A stretch of DNA of 64,000 nt from Cellulomonas dongxiuzhuiae. GTDB taxonomy: Bacteria > Actinomycetota > Actinomycetes > Actinomycetales > Cellulomonadaceae. The stretch lies in NCBI RefSeq assembly GCF_018623035.1, contig NZ_CP076023.1, positions 124,001 to 188,000 on the forward strand, read 5' to 3'. The notes under the pieces were generated by a model, which saw only the letters and a program-made list of their open reading frames with translations, was not told the DNA's origin and searched no databases. The translations under genes were made by a program, and so were the position numbers. This document shows, piece by piece, positions 58,994 through 64,000 of the stretch. Position 1 is the stretch's first letter, and each line of letters opens with the position of its first letter.

Positions 58994-59119
58994 GGCGGGA
59001 AACGTACACAGTCATTGCTGCGGTCGTGTTTCGCAACCGGACATGGCGGCGGCCCGGCCCGGCGCGTCGCCCCCGGCGCGCCGGGGGGCGTCCGCGGGCT
59101 GGACGCGTCGGTGCGGGTG

Positions 59120-59683
59120 TCAGGCGCGCACGTCGTGCAGGTGGTGGACGACGTCGTGCAGGAAGTACTGCCCGAGCGTGCGGACCGTGAAGAGCGAGCC
59201 GTTGCTGCGCCGTCCCGTGCGCTCCCACGCGTCGGGGGCGACGGCGTCGAAGCGGTCCGCCGTGAGGTCGGCCGCCCGGGCGAGCTCGTCCGCGACGACC
59301 GCGGGGTCCTGCAGGTCGTACCGCTCGGCGAGGGCCGTGGCGTCCTGGTCCCAGTTGGCGAACAGGGGGTCGTCCTGCTCGACCATGAGCCGGACGCGCT
59401 CGTCGAACACGCGCATCACGTCGCGCACGTGGGCGCCGTACTCCAGCGGGGACCACACGTGCGGCTCGGGGCGCTCGCGCGCGTCGGCGCGGTGCAGCGC
59501 CGCGACCCACCGCGGGACGAGGTCGCGCACCGTGCCGCCGATGCCGCGGGGGTCGACGTCCGACGCGGCGAAACCGCACTGCGGGCAGCGGGCCTCGACG
59601 ACCCAGGTCCAGTCCTTGGCGTCCGGCTCGATCGCGGGTGGCCGGGGGGTGGCGGTGGGCGATGGCTGCTCGTCGGTGTCCAC
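59120..59683 (-). CDS. DinB-family protein
   Basis: The 187-residue protein has KDWTWVVEARCPQCGFAASDV at the start, then VWSPLEYGAHVRDVMRVFDERV and LGQYFLHDVVHHLHDV at the end. The spaced His residues fit the metal-binding site of the DinB/YfiT four-helix bundle. The N-terminal CPxCG plus tryptophan pattern is common in actinobacterial members. Some relatives are mycothiol-dependent enzymes, but the reaction here is unknown. ATG at 59683 starts close to the conserved region. Confidence 0.82.
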   Translation of the reverse strand: MDTDEQPSPTATPRPPAIEPDAKDWTWVVEARCPQCGFAASDVDPRGIGGTVRDLVPRWVAALHRADARERPEPHVWSPLEYGAHVRDVMRVFDERVRLMVEQDDPLFANWDQDATALAERYDLQDPAVVADELARAADLTADRFDAVAPDAWERTGRRSNGSLFTVRTLGQYFLHDVVHHLHDVRA

Positions 59684-60059
59684 GGCGCCACGCTAGCGGC
59701 CACGCCCGGGCCCGGGAACCGGGCCGCGTGGGTGCCCGCGCACCGGCCGAGGTGATGGCCGGGCGACGCGCCCCCTCCCGCGCGCCGCCCGACCGGGCAC
59801 CAGGGGCGACGGACTCCCACGAGAGGCGTCGCCGTCGATGCCACCGACGCTGACGGTAGTCGGCGGACCGTTGCACGACCGTTGCACGACGGGATCCGTC
59901 ACGACCGGGTTCTCCGAGGGTGCGCACGGTGCCCAGGCGCCGGTCAGCGCCGCTTCCCGGGCGTGCGCGCCGACGCCGGCGCCAACCGCTTCGACGACGC
60001 CGCCGGTGCCCCGCCACGCCCGGGTTGCGACGAAATCCGTCGTCGGGCTCGTCCGGCGG
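59684..60059. other. 376-base gap with tandem repeat, no convincing gene
   Basis: The DinB gene reads away to the left and the GAF gene ends at the right edge, so this gap needs only a DinB promoter. Open frames exist on both strands but their products are Arg/Pro-rich shadow. It contains the tandem 11-mer at 59866-59887 and several GC-rich inverted repeats (for example GCCCGGGCCCGGG near 59704). Confidence 0.4.
59866..59887. repeat. Two tandem copies of GACCGTTGCAC
   Basis: The 11-base unit repeats directly twice with no gap (59866-59876 and 59877-59887), and a partial third GAC follows. The period is close to one helical turn, as in a pair of direct-repeat protein sites. Only two units exist, so it is not an iteron array. 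Confidence 0.6.
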
Positions 60060-61382
60060 TCAGCGCAGGGCGCGGTCGAGCTGGGCGAGCCGGGTGTGGG
60101 CGCGCAGGTGAGCGGCCGACCCGATCGCGGCGACGCGCGCGAGGGTCTGCCAGGCCTGCCAGTCGTCGGCTCCCTGGTCGCTCGCCGTCCAGCGGGCGAC
60201 GAGGTCGGGGTCGCCCGACGCGAGCGCCGCAGCCCGCACCTCGTCCTGCACGGTCGCGCGCAGGCGGGCGACGCCGGGCGCGGCGGAGCGCGGCAGGATC
60301 GAGCCGGCGTAGGCGCTCAGCGCACCGCCGACGTCCCCGACCGCGAGCGACCCGCGCACGACGTCGACGTCGGTCTCCAGCGGGGCGGCCAGCCGGTACG
60401 GGCGGGACTCGGAGAGCAGCGGGCCGACGAGCCGGCGCAGGCGCGAGATCTCGGCGCGCACGGTGACCTCGGACAGCTCGGACTCCGACAGCAGCACCGC
60501 GAGCTCGTCGCCGCGCAGGCCGGCCGGGTGCTCGGCGAGCAGCAGCAGGATCTCGGCGTGGCGGCACGTCAGGCGACGCCGGCCCGTCGGCAGGTGCAGC
60601 GTGCCGCCGTGCGCGCCGAGCACCGCGAGCCGTGCCCCGGGTGCGGTGGCGGAGGTGGACGTGAGGTTCGCCTCGATCGCGGCGACGGTCGCGCGGACCA
60701 GGGCGAGGGCCATCCACGAGGCGGCGTCGTCGCGGCCCGTGACGTCGAGGACGCCGAGCATGCGCCCCTGGGGGTCGTGGACGGGGACCGCGGCGCAGTT
60801 CCACGGGTGCACGACGCGGGCCCAGTGCTCGGTGCCCATCACCTGCAGCGGGCGGCGCGTGGCGAGGGCGGTGCCGAGGGCGTTGGTGCCGACGGCGTCC
60901 TCGCGCCACGCGGCACCCTCGACGAAGCCGACGTCGTCGAGGGGGCGGCGCAGGTCGTGGTCGCCGTCGACCCACAGCAGCCGGCCGGCCTCGTCGCTGA
61001 GCGCCGCGACCCAGCCCGCCTGGGGCTCGACGAGCAGGCGGCGCACGATCGGCACGGCGCCGGACAGCGGGTGCGAGCTGCGCAGCTCCGCCAGGTCGGA
61101 GCCGCCGATGTCGACGGGCGGCGTGGGCAGCTCGGGGTCGACGCCGACCCGCCGGCTGCGTCGCCAGGAGTCGGCCACGATCGGCCGGACCTGGCGGCCG
61201 GGGTCGCCACCGGACGTGACGAAGCGCTCGTGGGCGGCCCGCACGAGCGCCGTGGGCCGTTGGCCCGCCTCGGTCGCGGGCCAGTCGCCGGGGCGTGCGG
61301 CGGGGACGGGTGCGGGCACGGTGCCGACGCGCGCGGGGCCCTTGAGGGCCCCCGCCTCCGCGGGGTGGGCGTGTCGGCTCAT
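60060..61382 (-). CDS. GAF-domain transcriptional regulator (AcoR-like N-terminal type)
   Basis: The 440-residue protein has an N-terminal region like AcoR activators (LVRAAHERFVTSGGDPGRQVRPIVADSWRRSRRVGVDPE, written here as VRPIVADSWRRSRRVGVD) and a GAF domain with GFVEGAAWREDAVGTNALGTAL and HPWNCAAVPVHDPQGRMLG. Instead of the AAA+ and FIS parts of AcoR it ends in a winged-helix-like segment (LTCRHAEILLLLAEHPAGLRGDELAVLL). This is the actinobacterial form often found near alcohol or aldehyde dehydrogenase genes; none is nearby here. ATG at 61382 has GGAAG upstream. It is divergent from the TetR gene. Confidence 0.8.
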   Translation of the reverse strand: MSRHAHPAEAGALKGPARVGTVPAPVPAARPGDWPATEAGQRPTALVRAAHERFVTSGGDPGRQVRPIVADSWRRSRRVGVDPELPTPPVDIGGSDLAELRSSHPLSGAVPIVRRLLVEPQAGWVAALSDEAGRLLWVDGDHDLRRPLDDVGFVEGAAWREDAVGTNALGTALATRRPLQVMGTEHWARVVHPWNCAAVPVHDPQGRMLGVLDVTGRDDAASWMALALVRATVAAIEANLTSTSATAPGARLAVLGAHGGTLHLPTGRRRLTCRHAEILLLLAEHPAGLRGDELAVLLSESELSEVTVRAEISRLRRLVGPLLSESRPYRLAAPLETDVDVVRGSLAVGDVGGALSAYAGSILPRSAAPGVARLRATVQDEVRAAALASGDPDLVARWTASDQGADDWQAWQTLARVAAIGSAAHLRAHTRLAQLDRALR

Positions 61383-61507
61383 TGCGTTCGGTGCTTCCGT
61401 CTGAGGGCGTGCAAGGTGACGTTGAAGGCATTGTAGGCGAAAGCGACGAACCGCCGTGATGAATGTCACATTTCTCACGGGAGAGGCTCGAGCCCGTGCA
61501 GAGTTTC

Positions 61508-61532
61508 CTGACATTGCGTGCGATGATGTCAG
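61508..61532. promoter_or_regulatory. Inverted repeat before the TetR gene
   Basis: CTGACAT (61508-61514) and ATGTCAG (61526-61532) are exact inverted arms with 11 bases between, ending one base before the TetR start codon. TetR proteins commonly repress themselves from such a site. The same promoter region also serves the divergent GAF gene, so the protein could control both. Confidence 0.6.
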
Positions 61533-61533
61533 C

Positions 61534-62139
61534 ATGCCGAAGATCATCGGGGCCTCGCTGCACGAGCACCGCGAGCAGACACGTCGTCGTCTGTTCGACG
61601 CCCTGTCCACGCTCATGAACGAGCGGGGCTTCGACGTCATCACGCTCGCGGACATCGCCGCCGCCGCGGGCGTCGGGCGCACCGCCGTCTACAACCACTT
61701 CCCGGACAAGGAGTCGCTGCTCCTCGGGTTCATCACCCACGAGACCGAGCAGTACGCCGCCGGGCTGCAGGCCTCGCTCGACGACATCGACGACCCCGTC
61801 GAGCAGCTGCGCGCGTACGTCCGCGCCCAGGCCTCGCTGACGCGGGTCTACCACGTCGCCCCCGGCCCCGAGCTGCGCTCGGTGCTCTCGCGCGGCGCCC
61901 AGCAGCGCGTCCGCGAGCACGTCGGCGTGGTCGAGCAGATCCTGCGCCGCATCCTCGACGCCGGCATCACCTCGGGCGCGTTCCCGGAGCAGGACCTCGC
62001 CACGACCGTCCCGCTGGTCAACGCGTGCCTCACCGGTCGCGGCCTGCCCGAGGGCGGCGCGGAGCGCGAGCACGCGATCGCGCAGACCGAGGCGTTCGTG
62101 CTGCGCGCCGTCGGCGCACGCGTGCCGGTGGCGACCTGA
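61534..62139 (+). CDS. TetR-family transcriptional regulator
   Basis: The 201-residue protein has the TetR helix-turn-helix at about residues 13-58: TRRRLFDALSTLMNERGFDVITLADIAAAAGVGRTAVYNHFPDKESLL, of which ITLADIAAAAGVGRTAVYNH is the core. The rest is a helical ligand domain. The ATG at 61534 starts one base after an inverted repeat with no room for a ribosome site, so the mRNA is probably leaderless. It is divergent from the GAF-domain regulator gene. In-frame ATG 61456 is less likely. Confidence 0.88.
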   Translation: MPKIIGASLHEHREQTRRRLFDALSTLMNERGFDVITLADIAAAAGVGRTAVYNHFPDKESLLLGFITHETEQYAAGLQASLDDIDDPVEQLRAYVRAQASLTRVYHVAPGPELRSVLSRGAQQRVREHVGVVEQILRRILDAGITSGAFPEQDLATTVPLVNACLTGRGLPEGGAEREHAIAQTEAFVLRAVGARVPVAT

Positions 62140-63407
62140 CCACGCGGCGCGGCGGGCGCCCCGGTCCCACCCGCGGTGGTGACCGGCCCGCCGCCGCGAG
62201 CCGCGCGTGGCGCGACCGGCAGACCGACCGCCGCACCTCCGGCGCACGCGCCGCGGGCCGTCCGGCGGCACCCCGGCCCGTCGCCTCGACGTCGGTCGAG
62301 CTGACGTACCTGCCCGGGCTGCGTGACGTCCTCGCCGACGAGGTCGCCGACGTGCTGCCCGGCGTCCGGGGCGTGCGCGACGTCCCCGGCCGCGACGACG
62401 CCCTCGCGCTGACGCTGCCGGGCCCGCTCGCCGCGGTCACCGGCCTGCGGACGGCCGTGGCCGCGTGGGTCGTGGTGCACCTCGACGTCCCGCGGCCGAA
62501 GTCGTTCACCAGCCCGGAGCACATGGGCCGGATCGTCGACGCGGTGTACGCGTCGCTGCGCGTCGCCGGCTCCTCGACGTTCCGGTTCGAGGCCGCCGGT
62601 GCGGACTCCGCGGTCTTCGCCCGGCTCGCGGGCATGCTCCACGAGGCCACGGGTCTGCAGCACGACCCGGACGAGGGTGACCTGGTCGTCCGCGTGCGGC
62701 GCGGTGCCCGGTCCGCCGCCGCCCGCCCCGCCGCCGCCGCCCGCCCCGCCGGACGCGCCGCCGGCCACGACGTCGACCCCGGCTGGGACGTGCTCGTGCG
62801 CGTCGGGCCGCGGCCGCTGTCCGCGCGCACGTGGCGCGTCGCCGACTTCCCCGGTGCGGCGAACGCGACGATCGCGGCGGCCGTCGCACGCCTGGCGGGC
62901 GTGCGCGCCGAGGACCGGGTGCTCAACCTCATGGCCGGGTCCGGCACGCTGCTCGTCGAGCGGCTGCTCGCGGGGCCGGCCGCGGCGGCCGTGGGCGTCG
63001 ACCTCGACCCCGCCGCGCTCGACGCCGCCCGCGCCAACCTCGAGGCCGCACGGCTGCTCGCGCGCCCGCCGCGACCGGTGCTGCTGCGCGCCGACGCCAC
63101 CGACGCGGACGCGCTGGCCGCTGCCGTCCTCGGCCCCCTGGGCGGGCCCGCCGACGTGGTGCTCGCCGACCCGCCGTGGGGCACGCTGCACGGCTCGCAC
63201 GCCGACGCACCGCGCCTGCACGCCGGCCTGCTGCGCGCGGCCCACGCCGCGAGCGCACGGGGGGCCCGGCTCGTCGTGCTGACGCACGAGGTCAAGGTGA
63301 TGGAGCGCGTCGTGCGCGACGCGTCGGACCTGTGGCTGCCGCGATCCGCGACGCGGGTTTTCGCCAAGGGGCACCACCCGCGGATCCACGTGCTCGACCG
63401 TCGCTGA
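62025..63407 (+). CDS. RNA methyltransferase-like protein (THUMP-like domain plus SAM-dependent methylase), start unresolved
   Basis: The conserved protein begins near SVELTYLPGLRDVLADEV (about 62296). It has an N-terminal THUMP-like region (to about residue 225), then a Rossmann methylase with LNLMAGSGTLLVERLL as motif I, VGVDLDPAALDAARAN as motif II, and DVVLADPPWGTLHGS as the catalytic motif IV. It resembles the Trm11/RlmKL group that methylates guanine N2 in RNA. The only in-frame standard start before the conserved part is GTG at 62025, inside the TetR gene. The first 85 residues are Arg-rich shadow-like sequence. A frameshift or an unusual start is possible. Confidence 0.75.
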   Translation: MPHRSRPARGRRGARARDRADRGVRAARRRRTRAGGDLTTRRGGRPGPTRGGDRPAAASRAWRDRQTDRRTSGARAAGRPAAPRPVASTSVELTYLPGLRDVLADEVADVLPGVRGVRDVPGRDDALALTLPGPLAAVTGLRTAVAAWVVVHLDVPRPKSFTSPEHMGRIVDAVYASLRVAGSSTFRFEAAGADSAVFARLAGMLHEATGLQHDPDEGDLVVRVRRGARSAAARPAAAARPAGRAAGHDVDPGWDVLVRVGPRPLSARTWRVADFPGAANATIAAAVARLAGVRAEDRVLNLMAGSGTLLVERLLAGPAAAAVGVDLDPAALDAARANLEAARLLARPPRPVLLRADATDADALAAAVLGPLGGPADVVLADPPWGTLHGSHADAPRLHAGLLRAAHAASARGARLVVLTHEVKVMERVVRDASDLWLPRSATRVFAKGHHPRIHVLDRR

Positions 63408-63496
63408 GGCGGGGACCCGGGTCCTGCTGAAACGGTTAGCACCCTCGCGTCGTGGCGGGACAGGCCGCACGGTGGTCAAGCCCTCGCGCTCACCGT

Positions 63497-63531
63497 CGCC
63501 CGTCGGTCGCATCGATGCGACCCGACGGGCG
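63497..63531 (+). terminator. Long hairpin between methylase and AA10 genes
   Basis: CGCCCGTCGGTCGCATC pairs with GATGCGA-C-CCGACGGGCG with one bulged C and the centre TCGCATCGATGCGA. It lies 90 bases after the methylase stop and 45 bases before the AA10 start. It may be the terminator of the first gene or a structured part of the AA10 leader. Confidence 0.6.
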
Positions 63532-63575
63532 TCCGCGGACGGTAGCCGTTCGTCACCGACCCCCAGGAGACATGC

Positions 63576-64000
63576 ATGTCCATCCGCACCAGCAGTCGGC
63601 TGGGCCGCCTCGCCAGGCTGGCCCTCGCCATCCCGCTTGCGCTCGCGGCCACCGGCCTCGTCGCCACGTCGGCGTCCGCCCACGGGTCCGTCACCGACCC
63701 GCCGTCCCGCAACTACGGCTGCTGGGACCGTGAGGGTGGCACGCACATGGACCCCGCGATGGCGCAGCGCGACCCCATGTGCTGGCAGGCGTTCCAGGCC
63801 AACCCCAACACCATGTGGAACTGGAACGGCCTGTTCCGTGAGGGCGTCGGCGGCCGCCACGAGGCCGTGATCCCGAACGGGCAGCTCTGCTCCGGCGGCC
63901 GGACGCAGAACGGCCTGTACGCGTCGCTCGACACCCCCGGCCCGTGGATCATGAAGACGGTCCCGACGTCGTTCACGCTGACGCTCACCGACGGTGCCAA
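63576..64000 (+). CDS. AA10 lytic polysaccharide monooxygenase, N-terminal part (3' end outside window)
   Basis: The first 141 residues are present. A signal peptide ends in TSASA (residue 35), so mature protein begins with His36 in HGSVTDPPSRNYGCW. This is the copper-binding N-terminal His of AA10 enzymes, which oxidatively cleave cellulose or chitin. The pattern DPMCWQAF, NTMWNWNGLFREGVGG and GQLCSGGRTQNGLY follows the Thermobifida E7 protein closely. The second copper His (in the SHGADY block) should lie just past the window edge. AGGAGA at 63565-63570 supports ATG at 63576. Confidence 0.93.
   Translation, partial: MSIRTSSRLGRLARLALAIPLALAATGLVATSASAHGSVTDPPSRNYGCWDREGGTHMDPAMAQRDPMCWQAFQANPNTMWNWNGLFREGVGGRHEAVIPNGQLCSGGRTQNGLYASLDTPGPWIMKTVPTSFTLTLTDGA

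Noticed and set aside
59838-61436. A 532-codon plus-strand frame opposite the GAF regulator
   Set aside because: The minus-strand GAF protein has clear domains; the plus frame is shadow.
1-64000. CRISPR arrays, prophage, transposases, restriction or toxin-antitoxin genes
   Set aside because: No regular repeat-spacer array, integrase, transposase or known defence motif was found in any region read.

Overview
The window is a very GC-rich actinobacterial chromosome segment, most likely from Cellulomonas or a close relative. The best evidence is an 822-residue GH94 cellobiose phosphorylase (26587-29055) with its catalytic Asp at residue 490, the length and position known for the Cellulomonas gilvus enzyme. 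A CebR-type operator precedes it. There is also a GH31 glycosidase and, running off the right edge, an AA10 lytic polysaccharide monooxygenase whose mature form would start with His. No rRNA, insertion sequence, prophage or CRISPR array was seen; one tRNA-Gly(CCC) lies at 30921-30991.

Layout. 1-7.9 kb: end of sbcD, sbcC, LmeA-like and M50-like membrane/envelope genes, an IclR regulator, and an HNH-type secreted or membrane-anchored nuclease. 8-12.3 kb: APC permease, NfeD-like/flotillin pair, deazaflavin-type nitroreductase. 12.4-19.4 kb: GH31 enzyme, OmpA-like lipoprotein, two tiny membrane proteins, secreted M28 aminopeptidase, and an AT-rich gap between convergent genes. 19.4-22 kb: ABC-2 type exporter with a small XRE regulator, then a VOC protein. 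22.1-26.2 kb: small Cys-rich protein, S9 peptidase, conserved hypothetical, dCTP deaminase. 26.4-30.1 kb: cellobiose phosphorylase and aldose epimerase. 30.2-32.8 kb: GNAT, tRNA-Gly, VWA lipoprotein.

33.0-48.9 kb is a single-strand 16 kb accessory island. It holds two MFS transporters, three tandem NtaA/DszA-type FMN-dependent monooxygenases, a GntR/UTRA regulator, a complete Opp/Dpp-type ABC importer (two ATPases, two permeases, lipoprotein binding protein), a UTRA-only protein lacking a DNA-binding domain, an NADPH:FMN reductase, a flavin reductase, a stand-alone riboflavin kinase and a small possible HTH protein. The genes make a coherent set: import a substrate, oxidise it with FMNH2-dependent monooxygenases, recycle the reduced flavin, make extra FMN from riboflavin, and export products. 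This resembles the logic of the Bacillus subtilis ytmI operon, where the riboflavin kinase ribR sits among LLM monooxygenase and transporter genes for sulfur-compound salvage. The substrate here cannot be read from sequence.

49-64 kb: two related lipoprotein/membrane proteins flank an EamA-family exporter controlled by a clear tandem glycine riboswitch on the minus strand. Next come a large secreted Ig-repeat protein with a LAVTG sorting signal, a fused ATP-grasp/alpha-E protein with a transglutaminase partner, hypothetical and DinB proteins, a GAF regulator divergent from a TetR regulator, an RNA methyltransferase-like gene with an unclear start, and the partial AA10 enzyme.
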